From Gimesia sp. (GTDB lineage Bacteria; Planctomycetota; Planctomycetia; Planctomycetales; Planctomycetaceae): 64,000 nucleotides of DNA. Below are positions 26,855 to 35,357 of this stretch, piece by piece. The notes beneath the pieces are model-generated. The model was not told where the DNA came from. It saw only the letters and a program-made list of their open reading frames with translations, and did no database searches. Every line of letters starts with the position of its first letter. Positions within the stretch are counted from its first letter, which is position 1. The stretch lies in assembly GCF_040219335.1 (NCBI RefSeq), contig NZ_JAVJSQ010000004.1, forward strand, positions 434,001-498,000. Direction: 5' to 3'. The position numbers were made by a program, and so were the translations under genes.

Positions 26855-27322
26855 TCAGCGACGTTTCGCATATTGTTGATGGAAAAACGGCCCATCAAAA
26901 TAGAAGCCATACGTTCCATTGGAATTCATATACCTGACGATTGTTCCTGAGAAAGCCTGCTCATTCTCTCGCCTGGTGACAAGTCGCAGCCCCTTCACAT
27001 CCTGCCCCAGGTCCAGATCCGGATCTTCCTGATCACGATTCTGAAAGTCCAGACAGGCCTCGAATCCGTCGACTTCGTTCCCTGTCAGACTAAACCGTAA
27101 AATGACACTCGACAGGGGAACCTGCTGATGACGAACCCCCACTGATTTCATCACCCGCAAGGTTTCCATTTCCAGCGTGATAAACGTGGGCTCTTCAGGA
27201 TTGTCAGGCTCAGCCAACTCCGCATCATGTACATCCTCGCTTTTCTTCCACCCCAGCATTTTGAGCAGCCTCTGGAACAGGCGTTGAACAAAGGAAGAGT
27301 TCGCGCTGGTATCGCTGGTCAT
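26855..27322 (-). CDS. Hypothetical soluble protein, 155 aa
   Basis: The N-terminal helix (SSFVQRLFQRLLKMLGWKK) is amphipathic and basic. An acidic linker (SEDVHDAELAEPDNPEEP) and a beta-rich domain (SVILRFSLTGNEVDGFEACL, GTIVRYMNSNGTYGFYFDGP) follow. It has no signal peptide. I cannot assign a family. The amphipathic helix could sit on a membrane. The gene is convergent with the secreted propeller gene, with about 108 bp between the stops. Confidence 0.6.
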   Translation of the reverse strand: MTSDTSANSSFVQRLFQRLLKMLGWKKSEDVHDAELAEPDNPEEPTFITLEMETLRVMKSVGVRHQQVPLSSVILRFSLTGNEVDGFEACLDFQNRDQEDPDLDLGQDVKGLRLVTRRENEQAFSGTIVRYMNSNGTYGFYFDGPFFHQQYAKRR

Positions 27323-27424
27323 TATTGAATCCTGAATTAGCCCAAATCAAAACAACTATACTTTTACTGACCACCAGCTTGGTTTTAAAGACTTACAGAC
27401 AGAAAATACCACCCTCTTACCTAT

Positions 27425-27467
27425 CCTTTTCGTGTCTTTCGTGCCGGCCGTGGTAGTAAAAAATTCA
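27425..27467. repeat. TTTCGTG-type intergenic repeat, copy d
   Basis: CTTTTCGTGT, CTTTCGTGC and CGGCCGTGG are three units, the last diverged, followed by TAGTAAAAAATTC. The same trailing AAAAAATTC is seen in copy c. It lies between the start of the gene at 27322 and the end of the macro-domain gene at 27478. Confidence 0.75.
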
Positions 27468-27477
27468 GTTTGCTTAG

Positions 27478-27999
27478 TTACTCCTGCTTCTCACGATACC
27501 CCTCCTGAATCTCCTCCAACCCATACGCGTTCCGTTCCACTACATTCACAAGTTCAAAGCCCCACTCGCGCGCCGACAGCACCCATCGTAATGCGACTCC
27601 GAAGTCCTGCTTCGAAAGCTTCCCATAACCGGTCGCCAGGGCAGGGATGTTAACCGAAGAGCAATCCCGTGATTCGATGATCGACAGCGCACCAGTCAGA
27701 GTCTCAGCCGCCAGTGCAATGTTCGAATCGTACCAGCCGTCAATCGCCACCGAATACACGATCGACCGAAATGCAAATGGCTCGGGCCCGATTTCCATCA
27801 CATAACCGGGCGGCACAAACTTCAGCCCCTCATCCCGCAGATACTGATGCAACTGGCTCTGCAGTGCCTCACCCCCTGGAACCAGCAGTGCGCCGTTCAC
27901 GCCGCCTGACATATTCAGATAAACATTCCCCGAACAAACCAGCCCCTCCGCCGGCTGCTCCAGAATATCACCATGAATGAATTCGAGCTTCAGATTCAT
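27478..27999 (-). CDS. Macro-domain protein
   Basis: The 173-residue protein follows the macro-domain plan. It opens with LEFIHGDILEQPAEGLVCSG, then NVYLNMSGGVNGALLVPGG is the NxxLxxGGGVA-type ADP-ribose loop, and NIPALATGYGKLSKQ is the phosphate-binding loop. It probably binds or cleaves ADP-ribose in the cytoplasm. The first loop has MSGGVNGAL in place of the usual GGGVAGAI. It is the third ADP-ribose-type protein in the window, 2.5 kb from the PARG-like gene. Confidence 0.82.
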   Translation of the reverse strand: MNLKLEFIHGDILEQPAEGLVCSGNVYLNMSGGVNGALLVPGGEALQSQLHQYLRDEGLKFVPPGYVMEIGPEPFAFRSIVYSVAIDGWYDSNIALAAETLTGALSIIESRDCSSVNIPALATGYGKLSKQDFGVALRWVLSAREWGFELVNVVERNAYGLEEIQEGYREKQE

Positions 28000-28059
28000 T
28001 CGCAGCTCCCAATCTCTTCAAGCCTGTAATCGTTGTGGCTATCAATCAGATACCGCGGA

Positions 28060-28673
28060 TTAAACTACAGTTTTTTTCGGTTCCATCCTCTTCGGAAACC
28101 ATCTGATTACCAGTTCCAGTCCCCACAGACCTGTCAGGCCTCCAATGATTGTCGCAATTGCCATCAGCAGTTGCAGCCAGCCTCCGATGAGGGACGTTGC
28201 CAGCATACCTGCCCCCTGCGCCATCATAAAGTACATTAGAAATGTGAGCCGCATAGAGAGGGTTTCTCAGTCGAAACGGATTACTGGAATGCGTCGGCCG
28301 TTTCCAGACAGGATCTGTGTACGGATTAATCACCTGAAATCCGACGACAGCCACAACCATAAAAGGCCAGAGCACAATCGAAATCAACATCCCAAAAACA
28401 AATAAATAAACATCAAACGGGGGCATCTCTTCCATTGGTCTCGACTGACAAGCTAAACAAGCCAGCCCTCCTGAAATCGCCGCCGGGATCAGCAACGTCG
28501 CGCGGAACCGTGTCCAGTCCCCCTCCAGCCAGCCCGCGCCCAGTTGTTCGCTCTGCCGCAACTCAACCTTCCGCCCGTCCGGATCCTCCACCACATACAC
28601 CGGCTCCTGATCGACTACATTTTGAGACAGAATTCGCAATACTGGCCTCTTCCAGGCTCTCTCGCAGATCCAT
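28060..28673 (-). pseudogene. Membrane-protein gene with one, possibly two, frameshifts
   Basis: A long frame encodes EQLGAGWLEGDWTRFRATLL, two membrane segments (VYLFVFGMLISIVLWPFMVV) and INPYTDPVWKRP, then stops making sense near PFRLRNPLYAAH. In the next frame a clean hydrophobic continuation (MRLTFLMYFMMAQGAGML, LMAIATIIGGLTGLWGLELV) runs to TAA at 28060-28062. The switch falls in CCTCTCTATG, where loss of one CT unit would explain it. At the 5' end the only start of the long frame is TTG at 28639. A better ATG at 28673 is in a third frame and joins it by losing one A from AAAA near 28623. Both sites suit slippage or sequencing error. Confidence 0.65.
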
Positions 28674-28700
28674 AGTCGTTCTCGTGAATTGAGATTTCAC

Positions 28701-29066
28701 CTACCAGACGAAAGCGAATGGACCATTATTCTCTGCAAGCTTTTGCGAGAATTCTTCGTCTGAAAGTGTGCAGTACCGAATCAGCTCGATTAACGAAAGG
28801 ATTAAAGGGATATAAGTCCACACGAACAAAATATACAAAATTCCCCAACCCCAATTGCCCAAGTAAAACTTATGAATCCCCAACCCTCCCAGAAAGAAAG
28901 CCAGAAAACCGGCAACCCGTTTCGATTTTTCTGGTCGCTCTGGCTGAATCTTTGGAGCGTTGACGCCAGCCCCCAAGGGTTCCTCATTTGAATAAAGCAT
29001 GGTCTTACAATGCTTGCATTTGATCGCTTCGGCTTTAATTTCTTCACTACAGAAAGGACATAGCAT
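28701..29066 (-). CDS. Zinc-ribbon TM2-domain membrane protein
   Basis: Residues 1-25 form a small zinc ribbon (CPFCSEEIKAEAIKCKHC, two CxxC pairs). The C-terminal half is a TM2 domain with KRVAGFLAFFLGGLGIHKFY, then a short YLGNWGWGILYILFVW helix and IPLILSLIELIRY. TM2 proteins are small membrane proteins with a DRF-like turn between helices and largely unknown roles. GAGG lies eight bases before the ATG. The base composition is AT-richer than the surrounding genes. The N-terminal zinc ribbon is nearly the same as in the gene at 29109. Confidence 0.8.
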   Translation of the reverse strand: MLCPFCSEEIKAEAIKCKHCKTMLYSNEEPLGAGVNAPKIQPERPEKSKRVAGFLAFFLGGLGIHKFYLGNWGWGILYILFVWTYIPLILSLIELIRYCTLSDEEFSQKLAENNGPFAFVW

Positions 29067-29108
29067 GGCCCGGACCTCGGTATTTCGCTCGGATTTCGAT
29101 TTGACTGA

Positions 29109-29510
29109 CTAACTTGCAGCCGCAATAAAAAAGGCAAACAATAAAAACATGTTTAAACAGCTCAAAATAATTCCAGCAATCGCAACACCGCGCCCTCTAT
29201 TTTGGATGCAGACGGAAACGATTCCCAAAGCAATACTGATAATCCAAAATAAGAAGAAACCCGCAAAGGTATCACCGTCCCAGGAAGCGATATCAAACAA
29301 TGCGATAAAACAAAGTATCGCCAGAACTAGTGGAGGAACCGCCAACCACAAAGAGCCAGTCTGCTTTTGAGCTGCCTGACTTGACGCCTGCGCTAAATTG
29401 TTCTGAGGGGAAGAGTGAACCAGCATGCTTTGGCAATGTCTGCATTTAATCGCTTTTGCTTTTATCTCCTCCCGACAAAAGGGACAAAGTTTGGTATCGC
29501 TTGTTTCCAA
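29109..29510 (-). CDS. Zinc-ribbon membrane protein, TTG start
   Basis: The N-terminus has the ribbon CPFCREEIKAKAIKCRHC, almost identical to that of the TM2 protein downstream. A polar linker rich in Gln and Ala and three hydrophobic segments (LAVPPLVLAILCFIALFDIA, FAGFFLFWIISIALGIVSV, IAGIILSCLNMFLLFAFFIA) follow. The start is TTG at 29508-29510 with GAGAGG seven bases upstream; no nearby ATG fits as well. The membrane part resembles DUF4190-type domains. The two genes are probably co-transcribed and lie in AT-rich DNA. Confidence 0.7.
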   Translation of the reverse strand: METSDTKLCPFCREEIKAKAIKCRHCQSMLVHSSPQNNLAQASSQAAQKQTGSLWLAVPPLVLAILCFIALFDIASWDGDTFAGFFLFWIISIALGIVSVCIQNRGRGVAIAGIILSCLNMFLLFAFFIAAAS

Positions 29511-29737
29511 GATGAATCCTCTCTACCTGTAACTGTACTCATTCTCGATTCCAGATATGGATCATTTCTGAGGAATCTTTTTGAGTTCAGCCCCTCACAT
29601 TGATCACTCATACACAGCTAATCTTTTTTTGAGTAAAAATCAAGCACAAGCATACACATTTGCACATTACGTTAAATTTATCCAATCGTTTGACCGTGAT
29701 GACTACTCTGACAAGAGTTGACCACTAATAACACATC

Positions 29738-29770
29738 CCTTTTCGTGCCTTTCGTGGTAACAAAATTTCA
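29738..29770. repeat. TTTCGTG-type intergenic repeat, copy e
   Basis: CCTTTTCGTGC and CTTTCGTGG are two units followed by TAACAAAATTTC. It lies 13 bp before the 3' end of rbsC, so it is just downstream of the ribose operon and could mark its end. Confidence 0.75.
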
Positions 29771-29782
29771 TACCGTTAGTAA

Positions 29783-30775
29783 TCACCCACCACGTTTCCA
29801 TCGCTGCCGCGCCGCATCCAGCAGTACCGCGACGATAATCACCGCTCCGGTGATCACCCGCTTGAGAGGATCGGTCGCCCCGATCTGGGCCAGCCCCGTC
29901 TGCAGCACCGCGATGATCAGCACGCCGAAGAACGTATTAATCACTGAACCCCGGCCGCCCATCAGACTCGTCCCGCCAATTACACAGGCCGCAATCGCCG
30001 ACAGCTCGAGTCCCACCGCCGCATTCGGATCCGCCGTTGAGAGTCGCGAAGTCTGCATCACACCCGCCAGGCCACACAAGAGACCACTGATCGTGAACAC
30101 CACGATCGAGCAGGGGGCCGTCCGAATTCCCGACATCCGCACCGCCTCCGCATTCGTTCCGATCGCCACACAATAGCGACCAAAGACTGTCCGCGTCAGC
30201 AGATATTGTCCCACCACCACAATCACCAGTGCCAGCAGAAACGCGGGCGAGAACAGCAGCCCCTTCACAGGCACGCCGATCCATTCAATCGACGAACCGA
30301 TGTATTTCGTCTGCGAATCGGTCAGCAGGTATGCACCGCCGCGTGCCATCTCCAGCATCCCCAGCGTCACAATAAACGAAGGAATCCCCGCCTTCACACT
30401 GATCGCGCCGTTAAGCATCCCGCACAGCGCACCGGTCCCCAGACAGACAGGCACCGCCGCCCACAAAGGCCAGCCCCAGTCGACCATGCACACGCCCAGC
30501 ACCGCCGACGAGAGCGCCAGCAGCGAACCGACCGACAAATCGATCCCGCCAATAATCAATACCAGCGTCATTCCCACCGAAATCACCAGCAGATCTGGAA
30601 TGTTATTCGCCACCGTAGCCAGCGTCTGCCGCGTCAGAAAGTGATCGCTCATCTGATGGAAAATCAAAACCAGCAGCACCAGCACACCCAAGAGGCCCGC
30701 ATATTGAAACAGTGAATACGTCAGCCCGCCATGCGACGATTGGTTTTCCGGGAGTGGGGCAGGGGAGTCAGTCAT
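29783..30775 (-). CDS. rbsC: Ribose ABC transporter permease
   Basis: The 330-residue protein has about ten hydrophobic segments in the pattern of the BPD_transp_2/RbsC family. It includes the conserved GMTLVLIIGGIDLSVGSLLA block and VIGGTSLMGGRGSVINTFFG near the end, both hallmarks of sugar permeases. It forms the membrane channel with RbsA and RbsB. The start overlaps the rbsA stop (ATGA). The order regulator, hydrolase, kinase, B, A, C places it last in the operon. Confidence 0.92.
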   Translation of the reverse strand: MTDSPAPLPENQSSHGGLTYSLFQYAGLLGVLVLLVLIFHQMSDHFLTRQTLATVANNIPDLLVISVGMTLVLIIGGIDLSVGSLLALSSAVLGVCMVDWGWPLWAAVPVCLGTGALCGMLNGAISVKAGIPSFIVTLGMLEMARGGAYLLTDSQTKYIGSSIEWIGVPVKGLLFSPAFLLALVIVVVGQYLLTRTVFGRYCVAIGTNAEAVRMSGIRTAPCSIVVFTISGLLCGLAGVMQTSRLSTADPNAAVGLELSAIAACVIGGTSLMGGRGSVINTFFGVLIIAVLQTGLAQIGATDPLKRVITGAVIIVAVLLDAARQRWKRGG

Positions 30776-32322
30776 CGCGTCGTTCCTCCAGAGTTTGTTT
30801 TCTCTTGTGATGCATACCCTGCAAAACAGTCCTGCATAATCGCGTCATACGACCACTCCTCCCTTTTGTATTCGCTCACCAGCCGGCCTGCCGACATCAC
30901 ACCAATCCGGTCGCAGGTCTCGACCAGTTCTTCCAGGTCACTGCTGACAATCACCAGGGCTTTCCCTTGCCGGGCCAGCTCATCAAACAGCTGATGAATC
31001 TTCCGCCGCGCCGCCACGTCAATGCCCCGCGTCGGTTCGTCAAACAGAAACACATCCGCATCCTTGAGCAGCCACTTCGCCACCGCGACCTTCTGCTGAT
31101 TCCCCCCGCTGAGTGTGCCCACACTCTGTTCCATATCCCGGGCATGAATCCCCAGTCGTTCCCACTCGGTCCGCACGACGGTCGCTTCCCGCTGACGGTC
31201 GATCACGCCTGCAGTCCCCGCCAGTCGATCCAGACTGGGCAGCGTCGTATTCACCCGGATCGACTGCGAGAGCAGCAATCCGTTCTGCTTGCGGTCCTCC
31301 GTCACCATCGCCAGTTTCGCCGCGACCGCTTCATGCGGATGTCCGAATCGACGGGGCACACTCTCGCCCCGCAGGAAAACGTCACCCCGCGTCGCGCGAT
31401 CTGCTCCGAAAATCAGCCGCAACAGTTCCGTCCGTCCCGCTCCCACCAGCCCCGCGATCCCATACCGTTCCCCCGTCTGCACGGAAAAGCTGACCTCCTG
31501 AACCGGTCCCCCCGTCATGCCTTCTACGCGTAACAGCGTCTGTTCCCGGGAGTGGTTCGTATGCTCCTGGAGCGCATGCTCTACCGCCTGTGTCTCGCCG
31601 GTCATCAGATCCACCACCCGTTCGATCGGCTGAAACTCACTCACGGCATGCGTACTGACATACTTCCCGTCCCGCAGCACGGTCAACCGGTCCGCAATCC
31701 GGGCAATCTCATCCAGGCGATGGCTGATATAAATGATCCCCACGCCCTGGGCACGCAACTCATCCAGCCGTGCAAACAGACGCTCCGTTTCACCCGCACT
31801 CAGCGCCGCCGTCGGCTCATCCAGAATCAGCAGCTCACACTTCCGATCCAGCGCTGCCGCAATCTCCAGCATCTGCTGCTGGCCCACTCCCAGGCTCCCG
31901 GCACTCTGATTTGTAGCGATATCCGTGAGCCCGAACCGGTCCAGCGCCGCACGGGCCCGAAGCTGTAATTCCCGACGATCGATCACGCCCCACCGCTGTG
32001 GATAGCGTCCCACCAGCAGATTCTCGGCCACGGAGAGCGTCGGAATCAGGTTCAGTTCCTGCTGCACGATCTGTATGCCCAGGGACTCCGCCGACCGCTT
32101 ATCGCTGGGAGAGTAGGGGACACCGTTCAACAACATCTGACCTTCCGTCGGCGGGACCAGGCCGGAAATGATTTTGCACAGCGTACTCTTCCCGGCTCCG
32201 TTGGCGCCCACCAGTGCGTGAATCTCACCCGCGCGCAGCTCAAACGAAACACAGTCGAGCACACGCACCACGTAGTCCTTCGAAAGCCCCTCTGCCGAAA
32301 ACCGCGGCGTCGTGCCCGTCAT
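30772..32322 (-). CDS. rbsA: Ribose ABC transporter ATP-binding protein
   Basis: The 516-residue protein has two ABC domains. The first has Walker A GANGAGKST, signature LGVGQQQMLEIA and Walker B LLILDEPTAAL. The second has the degenerate Walker A typical of RbsA (GLVGAGRTE), signature LSGGNQQKVAVAKWL and Walker B FLFDEPTRGID. This double layout with a degenerate second site is usual for sugar importers of the RbsA/MglA/XylG group. The start overlaps the rbsB stop by four bases, coupling translation. It powers import through RbsC at the inner membrane. Confidence 0.95.
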   Translation of the reverse strand: MTGTTPRFSAEGLSKDYVVRVLDCVSFELRAGEIHALVGANGAGKSTLCKIISGLVPPTEGQMLLNGVPYSPSDKRSAESLGIQIVQQELNLIPTLSVAENLLVGRYPQRWGVIDRRELQLRARAALDRFGLTDIATNQSAGSLGVGQQQMLEIAAALDRKCELLILDEPTAALSAGETERLFARLDELRAQGVGIIYISHRLDEIARIADRLTVLRDGKYVSTHAVSEFQPIERVVDLMTGETQAVEHALQEHTNHSREQTLLRVEGMTGGPVQEVSFSVQTGERYGIAGLVGAGRTELLRLIFGADRATRGDVFLRGESVPRRFGHPHEAVAAKLAMVTEDRKQNGLLLSQSIRVNTTLPSLDRLAGTAGVIDRQREATVVRTEWERLGIHARDMEQSVGTLSGGNQQKVAVAKWLLKDADVFLFDEPTRGIDVAARRKIHQLFDELARQGKALVIVSSDLEELVETCDRIGVMSAGRLVSEYKREEWSYDAIMQDCFAGYASQEKTNSGGTTR

Positions 32323-33302
32323 TTCAGAACCTCAGCCGTCACCAGATCGACGGGCGTCTCTCGGTCTTCCAGTTTCGCCTGCGGATCCTTGAGCAGGTTC
32401 AGGGCATACTCGATGCCATACACGGCCAGTTGATCGCCATGCTGATCCGCGGTCGCCAGAATCTGTCCATCCTTAATCGCCTGCTGTACCGCAGCAATAT
32501 TATCAAAGCCGACAATCAGCACATCTCCCGCTTTGCCATTGTTCTTCACCGCCGCCAGGGCTCCCAGTGCCATGCTGTCATTCGCCGCCAGGATCGCCTT
32601 GACCTTAGGATGTTCGCTCAGCATCGACAGCGCCAGCATATTCGCCATGCTCATTTCCCACTGGGCCGACTGGCTGTCCGCAATCTTGATATCTGCGTCC
32701 TTCATCGCCTCTTCAAAACCGAGCCGCCGCTGTGTCCCGTTGAACGAAGTCCGAATCCCCTCCAGCACAATCACCTCATCCCCGGCTTTCAGCTGTTTGG
32801 CCAGGAAGTCGCCCACCTTTTTCGCCCCCGCTTTGTTATCGGGACCAACAAACGGAATCTCGATCTTCTCCGCTTCCAGAATTTCCTGATCCAGCTTGTT
32901 GTCGATGTTGATCACGACCACGCCCGCTTCACGGGCCCTTCTCAGCGCCGGCACCAGTGCTTTCGAATCCGCGGGGGCAATCACAATCGCATCCACGCCG
33001 CTGGCGACCATCTCTTCGACCAGCGCCACCTGGCGACTCAGATCGCGTTCATCCTTGATACCATTCACGACCAACTCGTATTCGTCGCCATGCTCCTGCT
33101 GATGCGTCTCGGCCCCTTTGGCCATCGTCGAGAAGAAATCATTCGCCAGCGATTTCATAATCAACGCAATCTTTGGCTTCTGATTCTCTGATTTCTCCCC
33201 CGTCGATTTTGCTGCTTTATCCGCCGGCTCTGCACAACTCAGCAACAGACCACAGATTGTCATCGCCAGGGCCAGCCTGGTCCCTTTCCTGAACTGATTC
33301 AT
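32319..33302 (-). CDS. rbsB: Ribose-binding lipoprotein
   Basis: The N-terminus has a lipobox (ICGLLLSC, with Cys23) followed by an Ala/Lys-rich linker, so this is a membrane-anchored substrate-binding protein. The mature domain fits peripla_BP_4 (IALIMKSLANDFFSTMAKG, GVDAIVIAPADSKALVPAL, DVLIVGFDNIAAVQQAI). AGGAG lies seven bases before the ATG. Ribose as ligand is inferred from the linked ribokinase and nucleoside hydrolase; allose or a related pentose is possible. Confidence 0.9.
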   Translation of the reverse strand: MNQFRKGTRLALAMTICGLLLSCAEPADKAAKSTGEKSENQKPKIALIMKSLANDFFSTMAKGAETHQQEHGDEYELVVNGIKDERDLSRQVALVEEMVASGVDAIVIAPADSKALVPALRRAREAGVVVINIDNKLDQEILEAEKIEIPFVGPDNKAGAKKVGDFLAKQLKAGDEVIVLEGIRTSFNGTQRRLGFEEAMKDADIKIADSQSAQWEMSMANMLALSMLSEHPKVKAILAANDSMALGALAAVKNNGKAGDVLIVGFDNIAAVQQAIKDGQILATADQHGDQLAVYGIEYALNLLKDPQAKLEDRETPVDLVTAEVLK

Positions 33303-33317
33303 CGAAGCGCTCCTGTC

Positions 33318-34247
33318 TTATTTGGTTAAAAGTGTTTCAATCTGTTCCCGCGTCGGCATCGCTGACTGGGCGCCCGCCCCGGATGCCGCCAGGGCCCCCG
33401 CCGCCGAAGCAAACCGGACGGCTTCCTTTAAATCGGCCTGTTCCGCCAGTCGGACTGCCAGTCCCGCCGCAAACGCATCCCCAGCGGCCGTCGAGTCGAC
33501 CGCATCGACTTTAAATGCAGCTACCGTTTCCACGCACTCGCCATCGAAGAGCACCGCCCCCTGATCGGCCAGCGTAATCATCACCCGTCGCGGCCCCAGC
33601 TGTGCCAGTTCAGAAACGAGGGCCGCCGCCTCCTCCACCGAACCGACAGATTGCCCCAGCAGTGCCGCCGCCTCCGACTGATTCGGACAGATCAGATCCA
33701 CGTCCAGCAGTTCCGCCGGGAAGTGAGCCGGGGCAGGGGCCGGATCCAGGATCACGGGTACCCCCGCCTCCCGCGCAATCGCCGCTGCCGCAATCACCGT
33801 CTCCACCGGGACCTCGAGCTGCATCAGCAGTACATCACTGTCACAGATCACCTGCCGCGCCTGTTCCAGTTCCTCCGGTCCCACCAGACCGTTGGCACCG
33901 GGGACCACCAGAATCGCGTTTTCGCCGCTCGTCTCCACCATCACCACCGCGACGCCGCTCGTGGTCTCTCGCTTGCGTGAGACGAGTTGCGTCTGCACGT
34001 CTTCGGCTTCCAGGTTCTGCAACAGTTCCTCTGCGAAACTGTCATCACCCACGCAGCCGATCATGGTCACTTCCGCTCCCATCCGCGCTGCGGCGACAGC
34101 CTGGTTGGCTCCCTTACCTCCGGGGTTCTCGACTTTCGCATCGGCGATCACCGTCTCGCCCGGCAGGGGTAACTTCGCCGACCGGATCATCAGATCCATG
34201 TTGATCGACCCCAGCACGGCGATGCGGGCACGTCGTGTCTCGCTCAT
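33318..34247 (-). CDS. rbsK: Ribokinase
   Basis: The 309-residue PfkB-family kinase has the early NPGGKGANQAVAAARMG motif that binds the sugar and the C-terminal VDSTAAGDAFAAGLA motif with the catalytic Asp. AAGD, rather than GAGD, is the form seen in RbsK. It phosphorylates ribose to ribose 5-phosphate in the cytoplasm using ATP. The ATG at 34247 has GGAGG five bases upstream and beats the GTG at 34250. It lies 15 bp upstream of rbsB and 15 bp downstream of the nucleoside hydrolase gene. Confidence 0.95.
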   Translation of the reverse strand: MSETRRARIAVLGSINMDLMIRSAKLPLPGETVIADAKVENPGGKGANQAVAAARMGAEVTMIGCVGDDSFAEELLQNLEAEDVQTQLVSRKRETTSGVAVVMVETSGENAILVVPGANGLVGPEELEQARQVICDSDVLLMQLEVPVETVIAAAAIAREAGVPVILDPAPAPAHFPAELLDVDLICPNQSEAAALLGQSVGSVEEAAALVSELAQLGPRRVMITLADQGAVLFDGECVETVAAFKVDAVDSTAAGDAFAAGLAVRLAEQADLKEAVRFASAAGALAASGAGAQSAMPTREQIETLLTK

Positions 34248-34265
34248 CACAGCCTCCCGTTCTAT

Positions 34266-35318
34266 TTACTTCTGAGGAGGCTGACTGGAAAGTTGCACGA
34301 GTGCTTCAATCAGGCGGGCCCGCTGCACATCATTCAGTTTCAGATAGCGATGCTTGCCGTCCGCTGTTTTTTCAAAGGTCGTCAGACCATCCTTCTCAAC
34401 GGTCACGGTGCCGGCATCAGACAGATCGAAATACCCTCGATGCGGAAAGACACCATACAGCACGCTGGTCAGGTCCCAGGTAGGACGATCGTGCGGCGGT
34501 GGAATGTACAGAATATAAGCCTCCGCCAGTGGATGATGATCTACATAGTTATAATCTTCCAGGATGCTCTCGTGCGGGTAGGGGACTGAGAGACCAATCT
34601 CAAAGCCGCTCCAGACAATCGGCGTCGGCCAGTCTTGCGCCAGCTTCTGCGCCGCCGGGATGTCTTTCACCACGTTGTATTCCCGATGATCGACCATCTT
34701 CCCCTTGTGTGGAATCTTCTCAAACGCCCCCGCCATCACCGACAGCAGTTTCACTTTCTGTTTTACCAGTTGCTCTCCGGTCAGCGGACAGATGTCATCC
34801 GCGGGCGACTTGAGCAGATTCGCCAGGTTCGTCGAGAACCCGACCTGCGCGATCACCACTGAATGATCTTTCGCTCCCGCCAGTGCCTTCCGCAACACGG
34901 TCACGGCTGAAGGCGCCTGTTTTGGATCCGTCAGATCGTGTGGATACCGCAGTTTTCCGTTGTCTTTCTTTTCCGCCAGCACGTTAAACTTGCCCGGCTG
35001 GGGAGTCACGCCACTCTGACAGACTCCGATCGGCACATCTCCCTTACCATAAAACGTATTCACGGCATCGGTGAAAGACGCCGCCAGCGGATTGTCTTTC
35101 GTAATGGTCACCGCCAGCAGCTTGCAGTCGCCACGGGCTTCCAGCGCGTGAATCATGCCTAACGCGAGGACATCGTCTACATCGTTTCCGATATCCGTGT
35201 CAAAGATCAGCGGCACCGGGCGTTCCGGTTCAGCAGCAGTAATCCGGTTCAGCGGTACTGCACAGACCAGGCTGAGCACCGCTGCCATCAGGGCGAGCAT
35301 CTGAGGGAATCGTTTCAT
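34266..35318 (-). CDS. Secreted inosine/uridine-preferring-type nucleoside hydrolase
   Basis: A signal peptide (MLALMAAVLSLVCAVPLNRI then TAAEPERP) precedes the nucleoside hydrolase domain. DTDIGNDVDDVLAL is the family's DxDxxxDD calcium-binding active site, VAQVGFSTNLANLLKSP-like elements follow, and HHPLAEAYIL contributes the later histidine. These enzymes split ribonucleosides into base and ribose. Export places this one in the periplasm, ahead of the ribose importer encoded by the same operon. It is longer than the 310-320 residues usual for cytoplasmic members, chiefly because of the leader and C-terminal tail. Confidence 0.92.
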   Translation of the reverse strand: MKRFPQMLALMAAVLSLVCAVPLNRITAAEPERPVPLIFDTDIGNDVDDVLALGMIHALEARGDCKLLAVTITKDNPLAASFTDAVNTFYGKGDVPIGVCQSGVTPQPGKFNVLAEKKDNGKLRYPHDLTDPKQAPSAVTVLRKALAGAKDHSVVIAQVGFSTNLANLLKSPADDICPLTGEQLVKQKVKLLSVMAGAFEKIPHKGKMVDHREYNVVKDIPAAQKLAQDWPTPIVWSGFEIGLSVPYPHESILEDYNYVDHHPLAEAYILYIPPPHDRPTWDLTSVLYGVFPHRGYFDLSDAGTVTVEKDGLTTFEKTADGKHRYLKLNDVQRARLIEALVQLSSQPPQK

Positions 35319-35357
35319 TGCAGGATGTCCTTCTTCTGGTTGATAAATCGTCCTCGC

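Noticed and set aside
22647-29770. CRISPR array as an explanation for the TTTCGTG repeats
   Set aside because: Units are 8-10 bp without unique spacers, and no cas gene is present.
33602-34204. A proline-rich plus-strand frame of 200 residues opposite rbsK
   Set aside because: It mirrors the ribokinase gene, which has full family motifs on the minus strand.
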